Shown piece after piece: positions 16,330 to 25,596 of a stretch of DNA of 64,000 nt. The stretch lies in NCBI GenBank assembly GCA_965262305.1, contig CBDHEY010000002.1, positions 1,922,001 to 1,986,000 on the forward strand. Reading direction: 5' to 3'. The position numbers and the translations under genes are program-made. Under the pieces are notes generated by a model, which saw nothing but the letters and a program-made list of their open reading frames with translations, was not told where the DNA came from and did not search any database. Source of the stretch: CBDHEY01 sp965262305. GTDB lineage: Bacteria > Pseudomonadota > Gammaproteobacteria > Pseudomonadales > Cellvibrionaceae. Positions within the stretch are counted from its first letter, which is position 1; each line of letters opens with the position of its first letter.

Positions 16330-18987
16330 TTAAACTAGGCTTTTATCTAATACTTCAAAAACATCCTTAGACAACGCAGTTTCGTTTTTGAGCCTAATTA
16401 GTTGTTGTTTCATCATTTTTTGCTTATTTTCATCATATTTACGCCACTGAGTAAGTGGAGTCAAAAGTCTCGATGCAATTTGAGGATTGGACTTATTGAG
16501 CATAATGACCTGATCTATCAGGAACTCATACCCTTGCCCATTCGCACAATGAAAACCAATCGGGTTTCGCATGGCAAATGCACCAAACAAAGATCGAATT
16601 TTATTCGGGTTTCGAATATCAAAGGCTTCATGCTTCATCAAAGACCTCACCGTTTGTATCGCATCGGGGGAAGGTTTCGTAGCCTGAACTGAAAACCATT
16701 GATTTATGACTAAACTTTCATGCTTCCACTTGTCATAAAACTGGGCTAAAACCTTGGCCTGAAGTTCAGCTGCCGCAGTCTTATTAGAGTGCACTAAGGC
16801 CATCAAAGCCGCCATTTCATCCGTCATATTATTAGCAGAGTGGAACTGCTTCGAACAGATCTCTAATGCTAACGGATCATTGGACAAAGCAATGTAATGT
16901 ATGCATATGTTCTTTAGACTTCGCTCAGCAATAGATTGTGACGAAACATCAAAACTTTTTTCAGTATTTAAATTTTGATAGGTTCGCAGAAAATCATCGT
17001 AAAGTGAGATGGCAATTTTACGTTCGACACGCTTTCTTGCATAGTGAATCGTTTCAACGTCCACCTGAGTTGATATTTCTGCCAAATATTGTTCACTTGG
17101 TAAACTTAGCATAAGAGCGACCATCGCCGGATCGAGCGTGTCGTCATTTAAAATAATCTTGAATGCATCAAGTAACAAGTTATCTACTGTAGGAGATGGG
17201 TTTGACGTCATATCCAGCATGACTTCACGTATAACCTGAATTGCCAGTTCTTGACTCGCCTCCCAGCGACTATAACCATCTGAATCTTTCGACATGATGC
17301 GCATAAGATCTTCACGGCTATAGGCGTAATCAAGTTTAATTGGTGCTGAAAAACCGCGCAACAAAGACGGAACGGGACGCTCACCCACGTTCTCAAATAC
17401 AAATGTCTCTTCAGATTCTTTTAATTCAATCACATAATGGGTGTTATCACTTGTTTCATAGTTTTGCGGCATTGCAGCGATCTTGATTGGTAAACAACCT
17501 GCTTCACCGAGCAAACCCATTGCAATAGGAATCAAAAAAGGTTGTTTATCTTGTCTTTCGGGTGTTGGTGGGCAAGACTGTTTAAATTTCAAGATAAAGG
17601 TTTGGGCGGACTCATTATACTCACTGGTGACTTTCACGCGAGGTGTTCCGGCTTGCTTGTACCAATTCATAAACTGATTAAAATCACGACCCGATACTTC
17701 ACTCATACATTGAACAAAGTCTTCAATTGTTACTGCAGCGCCATCGTGGCGTTCAAAATATAAATCAGCACCTTTTCTAAATAGCTCTTTACCCAAAAGA
17801 GTATGAATCATTCGGACAACTTCTGCGCCTTTCTCATATATTGTGAGTGTATAAAAATTTGAAATTTCAATAAATGACGAAGGCTGTACCGGGTGAGCCA
17901 TAGGTCCGCCATCTTCAGCAAATTGCATTGTCCTTAATAATGAAACATCTTCTACCCTTTTGACCGTACGCGAGCCCATATCAGCTGAAAATTCCGAATC
18001 TCGAAAAACAGTGAAACCCTCCTTAAGACTTAACTGAAACCAATCACGACATGTCACCCGATTTCCAGACCAATTGTGAAAATACTCGTGAGCAACAACG
18101 CCCTCTACACGCTGGAAACCGGAATCTGTCGTGGTTTTTGGATTAGCCAAAACACAACTCGTATTGAATATATTGAGCCCTTTGTTTTCCATAGCCCCCA
18201 TATTAAAGTCGTCCACCGCAACAATCATAAATATATCTAAATCATATTCACGGCCATAGGTATCTTCATCCCATTTCATGGCGCGTTTTAACGACAACAT
18301 TGCGTGATCACATTTATCTAAATCTTTCTCTTCGACAAAAATCTTTATCGAAACTTCTCGTCCAGATGAGGTGATGAACTTATCTGATACAACTTCTAGA
18401 TTACCTGCAACAAGCGCAAACAAATAGGAAGGTTTTTTAAATGGATCATGCCACGTCACGGAGTGACGTCCATCCTGCAAATCTATTTCTTCAATTTTAT
18501 TTCCATTAGAAAGTAATATTGGGTAACTCGTTTTGTCAGCGGTTATTTTTGTCGTGAACTCGCTCATCACATCTGGTCGATCAAGATAAAAAGTTATCTT
18601 CCTAAACCCTTCTGCTTCGCACTGAGTACAAAACATTTTTTGGGATTTGTATAACCCCTCTAATGAAGTGTTTTCTTGAGGTTTGATTTTCGTTATGCAA
18701 GTTAGAACTGAATGATCAGAAACATTAAAAATTGTTAGAGATTCATCATCAAGTTGAAATTTTGATTCCGTTAGCTCTTCTCCATTTAATGACGCTGATA
18801 TCAATTCAAGTTCTAAACCATCTAAAACAATTTTGTCAGCCTCTTTATTCGATTTTTTAAGCTTTAATGTCGAAGTTACTAAAGCATGATCTTCAAAAAG
18901 CTCGAATTCTAGATGGGTTGTTTCTATAAGATAATCGGGTGCTTTATAATCGCTTAAGTAAATGACACTCGGTTGCGCATCTTTCAT
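16330..18987 (-). CDS. pepN: Aminopeptidase N
   Basis: An 885-residue M1 family zinc aminopeptidase. The substrate-binding motif GAMENKGLNIF and the zinc site HEYFHNW followed by the LKEG glutamate are present, together with the N-terminal beta domain and the long C-terminal helical domain of the alanyl aminopeptidase (PepN) type. It removes N-terminal residues from peptides in the cytoplasm. Size is typical (870-890). The gene order pepN, DUF1315, rhomboid, nadK, DUF1853 is, from memory, also found in pseudomonads, so this is an old chromosomal block. No terminator was recognised after it. Confidence 0.97.
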   Translation of the reverse strand: MKDAQPSVIYLSDYKAPDYLIETTHLEFELFEDHALVTSTLKLKKSNKEADKIVLDGLELELISASLNGEELTESKFQLDDESLTIFNVSDHSVLTCITKIKPQENTSLEGLYKSQKMFCTQCEAEGFRKITFYLDRPDVMSEFTTKITADKTSYPILLSNGNKIEEIDLQDGRHSVTWHDPFKKPSYLFALVAGNLEVVSDKFITSSGREVSIKIFVEEKDLDKCDHAMLSLKRAMKWDEDTYGREYDLDIFMIVAVDDFNMGAMENKGLNIFNTSCVLANPKTTTDSGFQRVEGVVAHEYFHNWSGNRVTCRDWFQLSLKEGFTVFRDSEFSADMGSRTVKRVEDVSLLRTMQFAEDGGPMAHPVQPSSFIEISNFYTLTIYEKGAEVVRMIHTLLGKELFRKGADLYFERHDGAAVTIEDFVQCMSEVSGRDFNQFMNWYKQAGTPRVKVTSEYNESAQTFILKFKQSCPPTPERQDKQPFLIPIAMGLLGEAGCLPIKIAAMPQNYETSDNTHYVIELKESEETFVFENVGERPVPSLLRGFSAPIKLDYAYSREDLMRIMSKDSDGYSRWEASQELAIQVIREVMLDMTSNPSPTVDNLLLDAFKIILNDDTLDPAMVALMLSLPSEQYLAEISTQVDVETIHYARKRVERKIAISLYDDFLRTYQNLNTEKSFDVSSQSIAERSLKNICIHYIALSNDPLALEICSKQFHSANNMTDEMAALMALVHSNKTAAAELQAKVLAQFYDKWKHESLVINQWFSVQATKPSPDAIQTVRSLMKHEAFDIRNPNKIRSLFGAFAMRNPIGFHCANGQGYEFLIDQVIMLNKSNPQIASRLLTPLTQWRKYDENKQKMMKQQLIRLKNETALSKDVFEVLDKSLV

Positions 18988-19062
18988 ATTTATTCTCGTT
19001 AATTATCTTTTAAGATTAATTGTTCTCTAACTTTATCGAATGTAGCATACGCCAATTTCGTG

Positions 19063-19308
19063 CTACTTCCACTTTAATGGATTTTCTTGTTCTGGTTTGT
19101 TTTTTCCCACGTTTTTTGAAGGTAAATAACCCGTGCGCTCTTCATGTTTAACATGTTTATGCTCATAAGCGATAATCGCCTGGATACAAATCTGTTTTTG
19201 CTCTTTGGAAAGTATGTCACCATTAGGCCATTTACCCAATTCAATAGCAGTCTTAAAACGTTCATATATTTCAGGATTCAGTGCTGAGGACAATTCTTCT
19301 ATATTCAT
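19063..19308 (-). CDS. DUF1315 (YeaC-like) family protein
   Basis: An 81-residue soluble protein. The block PEIYERFKTAIELGKWPNGD and the downstream L-S-x-E-Q-K-x3-CIQAIIAYEHKHV region are typical of DUF1315, and the C-terminus ends in the usual KPEQENPLKWK-like tail. No biochemical role is known to me. The ATG overlaps the stop codon of the rhomboid gene by 4 bp (ATGA), implying translational coupling, and pepN follows after 75 bp. Confidence 0.9.
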   Translation of the reverse strand: MNIEELSSALNPEIYERFKTAIELGKWPNGDILSKEQKQICIQAIIAYEHKHVKHEERTGYLPSKNVGKNKPEQENPLKWK

Positions 19309-20156
19309 AATTGTTTTGTTCTTGACGTTCGATCAATCAGCCAAAATGGCATTAAGCATCCAGCGACTAATCCGCCTAGATGCGCCCAGTTAGCTACGCC
19401 TATCGAAAATATTTTAGTGATTATTCCAGAAAAACCCAGAATCAAAAAAAAGATCATCATTCCAATCAAGCTATTTTGTATTTTGAGTTCAGCAATCTTT
19501 AATACATTACCTGAAATCCATAAAAATCCAAAATATCCATAAACTACTCCAGATAAACCTCCAAATAAAATTGAAGAACCAAGTAGATCCTGCGAAATAT
19601 TGGCAACTAAAGCAGTCACAAAAAAGAGGAGCAAAAATGATTTCAATTTCAAGTAGGATTCAAGCTTTCGGCCAAGAACATATATCCACAAGCCATTAAA
19701 CAGTATATGCAAAAATCCAAAGTGCAGGAAAGTTGGTGTCATAAGACGCCATGTTTCGCCAGTTTGAATGATATGAGTTAAGGATCCAAAAAATAAAAGT
19801 ATATTAAATTCAGGAATTTTGAACCAGTTAATGAGCAAATAACCCATGACACCAAGGCACAATGAAATAGCAGTGACCGGGTATCGAACCAACCCGATTA
19901 ATATTTGCTCGAAGGTAACGTTAATCCGAATTTGTTGAGAAAAAGAGGCTGAGCTTTCTGCGAATTCTTTTTGATTCGATTCAAATTTACCAATCAAATC
20001 CAGTATTGTTTCCTTGGGCACTGCATCAACAACCCAAAGTACCTGATAATTACTCTCTTCAGTGAATCTATGTATGATCTGTTCTTGCGCTAATAATGAT
20101 CTTAAACTTGATAAATTTTTACTGATTGGAAATTTTGCTACTGGAATAAGGTTCAA
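19305..20156 (-). CDS. Rhomboid family intramembrane serine protease (GlpG-like)
   Basis: A 283-residue protein with a soluble N-terminal domain (about residues 1-80) and six hydrophobic segments. The rhomboid landmarks are WRLMTPTFLHFGFLHILFNG in the L1 loop/TM2 region, the catalytic serine in GGLSGVVYGYFG (GxSG), and the catalytic His in NWAHLGGLVAG. It cleaves membrane proteins within the bilayer; substrates are unknown. It lies between nadK and DUF1315, overlapping the latter by 4 bp, and is probably in an operon starting at nadK. Both catalytic residues are intact. Confidence 0.92.
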   Translation of the reverse strand: MNLIPVAKFPISKNLSSLRSLLAQEQIIHRFTEESNYQVLWVVDAVPKETILDLIGKFESNQKEFAESSASFSQQIRINVTFEQILIGLVRYPVTAISLCLGVMGYLLINWFKIPEFNILLFFGSLTHIIQTGETWRLMTPTFLHFGFLHILFNGLWIYVLGRKLESYLKLKSFLLLFFVTALVANISQDLLGSSILFGGLSGVVYGYFGFLWISGNVLKIAELKIQNSLIGMMIFFLILGFSGIITKIFSIGVANWAHLGGLVAGCLMPFWLIDRTSRTKQL

Positions 20157-20182
20157 TTGGGCCTCTTTAATGAATTAAAAAC

Positions 20183-21067
20183 TTAATGGTTACCTGTTTG
20201 GTTGGCCCAACCTAATTTAGTTCGACAAGTTTCGTAAAAATTTGTCCCCTCTGGATGAATCAGCTTAAGTTCTTTATTCGACTTAAAAACAAGAAGTTCA
20301 TCCCCTTTTTGAGTTTCCGCATGATTTTGTCCGTCGCAGGTAACATGTGGGTTGAGGTAGTTTCCCTGGCTGACAATTAATCGGATTTGGCTATCACCAT
20401 GAATTACTATCGGCCTACTGGATAAGGTATGTGGATTCATGGGCACCAAGACAGTAGCATCTAATTGTGGGTGCATTATTGGACCACCGCCACTTAATGC
20501 GTATGCGGTAGAGCCTGTTGGGGAAGAAATAATCAACCCGTCAGACCGCTGACGATAAACGAAATCATCATCAATATACAGCTCAAATTCAATCATCCGG
20601 ATAAATTCACCGGGATGAATAACAACGTCATTTAGAGCTACGCTATCAAAGATAGTATCTTCGCCTCGCACCAACTTACATGAAAGCAGGCTACGTTTTT
20701 CAGTTTGAAATTTGCCTTCTAAGACTTCGCCCACTTTGTATTCTATTTCTTCGGGAGCTATATCCGTTAAAAAACCTAAACGACCGCGATTTATCCCTAA
20801 AATTTTAATATCGGTTCCAGAGAAGGTTCTTGCCGCGGCAAGAAGGCTGCCATCTCCACCAACAACAATTATAAGGTCGCATTTCTTTGCGAGTACTTCT
20901 CGAGACTGAACATCAAGAGAATATTCTGCAACCAATGACGCTGTCTCTTGCTCAATAAGTACCTCGACATTTTGTTTTTCGAGATAGTTAATTAGGCGTT
21001 TTAAAGAATATTCTGTATTTTGGCTATCCAATCGGCCTATTATGCCGATACATTCAAAGGTATTCAT
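20183..21067 (-). CDS. nadK: NAD kinase
   Basis: A 294-residue ATP-NAD kinase that makes NADP. Diagnostic motifs are VVGGDGSLLAAAR (GGDG), GINRGRLGFLTDI, the NDVVIHPG segment and the SSPTGSTAYALSGGGPI block that binds NAD. Length is normal for the bacterial enzyme. It is 26 bp upstream of the rhomboid gene on the same strand and divergent from the DUF1853 gene (62 bp between starts), so the short divergent region should hold promoters for both. Confidence 0.97.
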   Translation of the reverse strand: MNTFECIGIIGRLDSQNTEYSLKRLINYLEKQNVEVLIEQETASLVAEYSLDVQSREVLAKKCDLIIVVGGDGSLLAAARTFSGTDIKILGINRGRLGFLTDIAPEEIEYKVGEVLEGKFQTEKRSLLSCKLVRGEDTIFDSVALNDVVIHPGEFIRMIEFELYIDDDFVYRQRSDGLIISSPTGSTAYALSGGGPIMHPQLDATVLVPMNPHTLSSRPIVIHGDSQIRLIVSQGNYLNPHVTCDGQNHAETQKGDELLVFKSNKELKLIHPEGTNFYETCRTKLGWANQTGNH

Positions 21068-21129
21068 GGTTCTGCTTACGCACCCTCAAGGCCTTCCAAA
21101 AATCATTTTACAACATTTTGGAACAATAG

Positions 21130-22161
21130 ATGACCTTAAAACCCCTAGCCACACAAGAAATCACCTCTCACTTTAGTAGTATATCGGTGCAAAACTTAGC
21201 CTGGCTTCTGTTATCTCCGCCCCTATTTAACTGTAGATTGGATGGGTACGAACAAATTAACCTCTTTGAAAATCAAGAAGATGTTTTTACTTGGCTCATA
21301 GATATTGATAATAAGATTAAAAACAAACCGGAATGCTTCTCTTGTATCCACCCTTCTCGTTTTAAACGCATCGGACTATTTTATGAAGCTTTATTCGCTT
21401 TTTACCTACGCCAAGGTGACCTCGATGGTGTTTGCCCATACCGACTGGTCGGCAGAAATATACAAATAATAGACGGTAACAAGACTTTGGGCGAGCTCGA
21501 CTTTTTGGTTTTAGATCAAAATAACACAGCAATTCATATCGAAACCGCTGTTAAATTCTATTTGTTACACCACCACGAACAAGATGACTTAACAAACTGG
21601 TGTAATTGGGTAGGACCCAATGCCAAGGACCGTTTAGATTTGAAATTGGGACGAATGTTAAACCACCAGCTTAGCCTAAGTAGAAATCATATTAGCAAAG
21701 AAAAAATCGGCTCGATGTTCAATTTTTCAACTTCAAACTTGTTTGATTTTGATTCTATGGTCGCTAAGTATTATCTTGGTGGGAGAGTGTATTGGCATCG
21801 CGACGTCTCGACAAATAAACTTCCGATAGATTCAAACCCCAGGCAGGAAACTTCTGAATGGCTATACAAAGGTGAATTAGAAGCGTTGTTGTCAAATGCT
21901 AGTTTTCTATGGTTGCCACTGCAAAAGCTACAGTGGATGAGTGGCATCGACACAGAGTCTTTTTACAACCTTGCTATTACAGGAAAAGAACTAAAAGAAT
22001 TGATTGAGCAAAAACCAACAGAAAACTGCGATTATTTTTTTGGTTCACTGCCACTTCAAGTTTTATATCTTCACAAAGAAAACCAAAACTCTAAGCCGCA
22101 ATTTCTCATGATTGTTAATGATCATTGGCCTAATGCGAGCTCGCCATCTCGCAAGATATAA
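21130..22161 (+). CDS. DUF1853 family protein
   Basis: A 343-residue soluble protein. The central block RIGLFYEALFAFYL, followed by CPYRLVGRNIQI and TLGELDFLVLD with IHIETAVKFYLL, is the conserved core of DUF1853; the E-L-D-F and I-E-T-A-V-K pattern resembles the active centre of PD-(D/E)xK nucleases, which is inference. Function unknown. It is divergent from nadK, a conserved neighbour. Its last 40 bp overlap the 3' end of the convergent cNMP/rhodanese gene. Confidence 0.88.
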   Translation: MTLKPLATQEITSHFSSISVQNLAWLLLSPPLFNCRLDGYEQINLFENQEDVFTWLIDIDNKIKNKPECFSCIHPSRFKRIGLFYEALFAFYLRQGDLDGVCPYRLVGRNIQIIDGNKTLGELDFLVLDQNNTAIHIETAVKFYLLHHHEQDDLTNWCNWVGPNAKDRLDLKLGRMLNHQLSLSRNHISKEKIGSMFNFSTSNLFDFDSMVAKYYLGGRVYWHRDVSTNKLPIDSNPRQETSEWLYKGELEALLSNASFLWLPLQKLQWMSGIDTESFYNLAITGKELKELIEQKPTENCDYFFGSLPLQVLYLHKENQNSKPQFLMIVNDHWPNASSPSRKI

Positions 22162-23222
22162 CCTTCCTCCCGAACTAATAAATCTTCCATTTTCTGGCCG
22201 AGATAACCATCTTTAAGGGTCATTACACTATAGCCAAGTTTACCAAGCAAAAAAGCCGCAGCCTTGCTGCGCCTGCCAGTATCACAATACATAATGTAGG
22301 TTTTTCCAGTACTTAACAGCCTTCTTTTTAATGCTAATAGTCCTAAAGGAATATTAGCCGAGAAAGCGAGGTGTGCATTGTGATATTCGGATTCAGTACG
22401 TACATCTATAAATACAGGTTCGTCTATCAGCGACCCGATATCTTTATTATCTACCTCATCTATCATAGGTTCTTTTAAAAGCAATAAAAAGTCGCTTTTT
22501 TCAAGTCGCATCAAGACACCGTCGCTCGTCATTCTCACAGTTGCATTGCGCACCGTTTCATAAACAAGCGCATCTTCACCGAAACATCGACCTGGATGAA
22601 TTCGGGCCACTTGCATTGTTTCATCATTTTCTTGGCGCACACTTACATCTGCGTCACCTTCCTTGATAAAATAACAACAATCTCCGATTTCACCTTGGCG
22701 AACGATCACTTCACCTTTGTATACAACCATCGGAGTCAAGCGATTTAAAATTTGTTCGGCATTCACTGGTGGTGCTTTTAAAAACAAATTTGAATTCAAA
22801 ACAGTCTGAATCCAATCTATGTCTTCATCAAGATCACGATTTGTTGAAAGCTCAGCAAGCAAATAATCTGCAATTTGACTCCAACTCAAGGTACGATCAA
22901 GTCGATCACTATCGACTCTTAACAAAGTGCAATCAGTTTTTGCAATAGCTCGACACGGTCGAGGTTGCACATTAGCTATTGGATCTGTATTTTCTTCGGC
23001 GCGCAACAAAAATACTTCTCCCGAGGGATATTGGAGCTCGATTTCTCCAACTTGTAAAAAAATGTGTTGCTTGTCATAGGTGCCTTTTTCAAAGATCGAT
23101 TGGCCTGCAAATAGCGTCTGTTGCGCAACATGGTGTAGTAAATCCGAAAGAAAGCTCTTCCTGAGAGAAGACAACGGGTTTAGCGTGTCGATTGTTGACA
23201 AGGCGTTGCCTTCTAGAGCCAT
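22122..23222 (-). CDS. Cyclic nucleotide-binding/rhodanese fusion protein
   Basis: 366 residues in three parts. Residues 25-120 look like a degenerate cNMP-binding fold. Residues 142-255 form a second, clearer one (VIVRQGEIGDCCYFIKEGDA, HPGRCFGEDALV, RNATVR). Residues 262-350 form a rhodanese domain (VFIDVRTESEYHNAHL) with the active-site Cys in YCDTGRRSKAAAF. There is no helix-turn-helix, so it is not a CRP-like activator. The likely role is nucleotide-gated sulfur or redox chemistry, or binding of a partner; nothing nearby says which. The 3' end overlaps the convergent DUF1853 gene by 40 bp. Confidence 0.9.
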   Translation of the reverse strand: MALEGNALSTIDTLNPLSSLRKSFLSDLLHHVAQQTLFAGQSIFEKGTYDKQHIFLQVGEIELQYPSGEVFLLRAEENTDPIANVQPRPCRAIAKTDCTLLRVDSDRLDRTLSWSQIADYLLAELSTNRDLDEDIDWIQTVLNSNLFLKAPPVNAEQILNRLTPMVVYKGEVIVRQGEIGDCCYFIKEGDADVSVRQENDETMQVARIHPGRCFGEDALVYETVRNATVRMTSDGVLMRLEKSDFLLLLKEPMIDEVDNKDIGSLIDEPVFIDVRTESEYHNAHLAFSANIPLGLLALKRRLLSTGKTYIMYCDTGRRSKAAAFLLGKLGYSVMTLKDGYLGQKMEDLLVREEGYILRDGELALGQ

Positions 23223-23274
23223 AAACTACCTCTAATCATTAGATTCACGGGATTAGTGCCCTTACCTAATGACA

Positions 23275-24225
23275 TCAAATTTCAAATCCTCGTCTTCCTT
23301 GCAACCCACCGGAATGCACAGCAACAATATGAGAATCTCGAGGCCAATAGTCTTTATTAATTAAATCAAAAATTCCGAACATCATCTTTCCAGTATAGAC
23401 CGGCTCAAGTAAAACACCTGTTTGTTTATTAAAATCGTCCATAAAATCAAGAAGATAAGAGGGGCACTTGGCGTAGCCTCCACAGTGATACTCTTTTTCT
23501 AGAGTCCAGTTTTCTCGGTTTCCTTGCAAAGAATCTGCAAGATCCTGTATTTCTGAATGGAAAGTGTCATAGCCTTTTAAAACCGAGAAACCTTTGATAT
23601 GTATTCCACTATTTTCAGCAATGAGTCCTGCTAAACTTGAACCAGTGCCACATGCATGGCAAATTGCATCTACTTGCGCCTCGGTACTAGATAAAATTGT
23701 ATCTGCATAATACTTAAAACCTTTTGCCCCTAAGACGCCTGAACCGCCCTCTGGAACCCAATAAGCATGACCGATATCCTGAGAAATCTCTTCTCTTAAT
23801 TGCTGGGTGTTTCTTTTTTTATATGTTTCCCTAGTCACAAAGACTAGATTCATACCAAGTTCAACTGCATCATAAAGTGTTGGGCTTAGCGGCCTGTTTT
23901 TATCCCCACGCACAACGCCAAAGCACTCGATATTCAGTTGGGAGGCCGCTTTGGCTAAAGCTAACAAATGATTAGAATACGCGCCACCGAATGTGGCTAA
24001 CGGATATTTATTTTCGGATATTTGCCAATCTCTAAGATAACTATAAAGCTTATAAACCTTGTTGCCTCCCAACTCATAACCGAATTGGTCGTCGCGTTTA
24101 ATACTAAGATTTATATTCTTTCTAGACAAGAAAGGATGATTTATAGGTTGTAGTGGAGAAAGTTGCGTTAATTCTTTTAAACCTAATTGCAACCAGTTTT
24201 TTGGAAGCTCAAAATCTGATTGCAT
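23275..24225 (-). CDS. PLP-dependent ACC deaminase/D-cysteine desulfhydrase family enzyme
   Basis: A 316-residue fold-type II PLP enzyme. The Schiff-base lysine lies in LGGNKVYKLYSYL, preceded by SIKRDDQFG; the phosphate-binding glycines are in ACGTGSSLAGLI, and TFGGAYSNHLLALA is the conserved substrate loop. The family includes 1-aminocyclopropane-1-carboxylate deaminase and D-cysteine desulfhydrase; a desulfhydrase-type activity seems more likely in a marine bacterium, but the sequence does not decide it. It follows the coiled-coil gene at 24247 by 21 bp and precedes the cNMP/rhodanese gene by 52 bp. A shared role with the rhodanese in sulfur metabolism is speculative. Confidence 0.87.
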   Translation of the reverse strand: MQSDFELPKNWLQLGLKELTQLSPLQPINHPFLSRKNINLSIKRDDQFGYELGGNKVYKLYSYLRDWQISENKYPLATFGGAYSNHLLALAKAASQLNIECFGVVRGDKNRPLSPTLYDAVELGMNLVFVTRETYKKRNTQQLREEISQDIGHAYWVPEGGSGVLGAKGFKYYADTILSSTEAQVDAICHACGTGSSLAGLIAENSGIHIKGFSVLKGYDTFHSEIQDLADSLQGNRENWTLEKEYHCGGYAKCPSYLLDFMDDFNKQTGVLLEPVYTGKMMFGIFDLINKDYWPRDSHIVAVHSGGLQGRRGFEI

Positions 24226-24246
24226 GGACGCTTTAATATGAAAGGG

Positions 24247-25596
24247 TTATACAAGTTTTAATTTAACTTGGGTATAGATTACCCGGTGTTTTTCGCAATA
24301 ACATGACTCTTCTGGAATATAGTCAACGGGGTTATCTATACGCTGAATATTCTCTCCACACAGCTTACCGTCTTCTGAAGTATGCCGACAAATCGGAGCA
24401 TGGTAGTGCTCGATCCATGCTAGATACTGCCCTTCAGATACTCCACAAGACTTAGCGGCATAAGCTGTTGGGTTATCCATAAACGCTGCCACTTCGGTAA
24501 CAGGTAATGTCAAATGACCTGCTCCGGGCTGATAAGTAACAAAACTAATGCCTTTTTCTACCATTTTTCCAAGTAATTGATCACCGCTATGTTCAAGAAG
24601 TTCTTGATTTTCAACTCTTAATCGTGAAATCTCATCGTGAAGATTTGCTTCCTGTTCATTTCGATAGAGCAATTCAACTTCTCGCATTTGAAGTAATTCT
24701 TTTAATTCTTTGGTTTCTGCTTCAACTTTAGCCTTAAGTTCAACTTCAAAGTTTTCTTTTAATTGGTTAAGCTCTTCAGAGGTCGCACCCGAAGATGCTT
24801 GATCTAATTTGTGCTCAAAATACTCACGTAGACCGGTAATTTTATCTGCTTGTCCATCAATCGTATCTTTTAGTGCCTGATTTTTTTGCTTTTCTTCTTG
24901 AAGCAATTTCTCTTTTTCTTCGAGTCTGCTTCTATATTCCTCTAACCGACCAAAATGTTCTTTTTTTAGCTCCTCAAGTGCTTTTTCACTTTCGTTCGCA
25001 ATAGTCTTGGCCCTAAATCGTTGCTCTTTAATTAATTGAGCTACATGCTTACGAAATTCCTTTTCATAGTTTTCTTGAATCTTGCTTGATGTATTTAGTT
25101 GCTGCTGAATGCGGCTCATCTCCTGCTCATCACCATCATGAGAAGAAACGCGAAACTCCAAACCAAGACGATTTGCCTTGATAACTTTTCTAATAGTTCC
25201 GAATTGTCCTTTGCCATTTCTTAGATCAGGGTCCCACAGCATCCCACGATGATGTGCAATAGGACAACTACTGGCGCAAGCTAATAAAATTGGCCCTGCG
25301 CCTAAATCGGGGCCGCTAGCACCGCTTCTCGCTAACTCTTCTAGAGGTAATAACCACCCTGGGTCAACAAATCCTTGTGTCGTAAATGACACAGTAAAAA
25401 AAACCGCTCGTTTGACTGTTAACTTATTGTTAACTTCCACATATACAGCTTCAAAACTTTGATTAGATAACTCAATAGCTGGAACATATGAATCCAATAT
25501 CGCGAGGAACTCCGGGTAAAGCATTTCCCGGCTAATATCGCCATTTTTATCAAAAAACAAGATAGCGCTAGCTAGCTCATCGGATTCAAAGATCAT
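24247..25596 (-). CDS. Coiled-coil protein with C-terminal Cys/His cluster
   Basis: 449 residues. Residues 1-140 form a globular domain with WLLPLEELARSGASGPDLG and LLACASSCPIAHHRGMLWDP. Residues 155-340 are a long coiled coil (many EELKKE/EKEKLLQEE heptads). Residues 350-449 form a second globular domain with a probable zinc site built from PICRHTSEDGKLCG and SCYCEKH. I recall similar proteins as conserved hypotheticals in Pseudomonas, sometimes mislabelled chromosome partitioning protein; no ATPase motif is present here. No membrane segment. Probably first gene of an operon with the PLP enzyme. Confidence 0.8.
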   Translation of the reverse strand: MIFESDELASAILFFDKNGDISREMLYPEFLAILDSYVPAIELSNQSFEAVYVEVNNKLTVKRAVFFTVSFTTQGFVDPGWLLPLEELARSGASGPDLGAGPILLACASSCPIAHHRGMLWDPDLRNGKGQFGTIRKVIKANRLGLEFRVSSHDGDEQEMSRIQQQLNTSSKIQENYEKEFRKHVAQLIKEQRFRAKTIANESEKALEELKKEHFGRLEEYRSRLEEKEKLLQEEKQKNQALKDTIDGQADKITGLREYFEHKLDQASSGATSEELNQLKENFEVELKAKVEAETKELKELLQMREVELLYRNEQEANLHDEISRLRVENQELLEHSGDQLLGKMVEKGISFVTYQPGAGHLTLPVTEVAAFMDNPTAYAAKSCGVSEGQYLAWIEHYHAPICRHTSEDGKLCGENIQRIDNPVDYIPEESCYCEKHRVIYTQVKLKLV

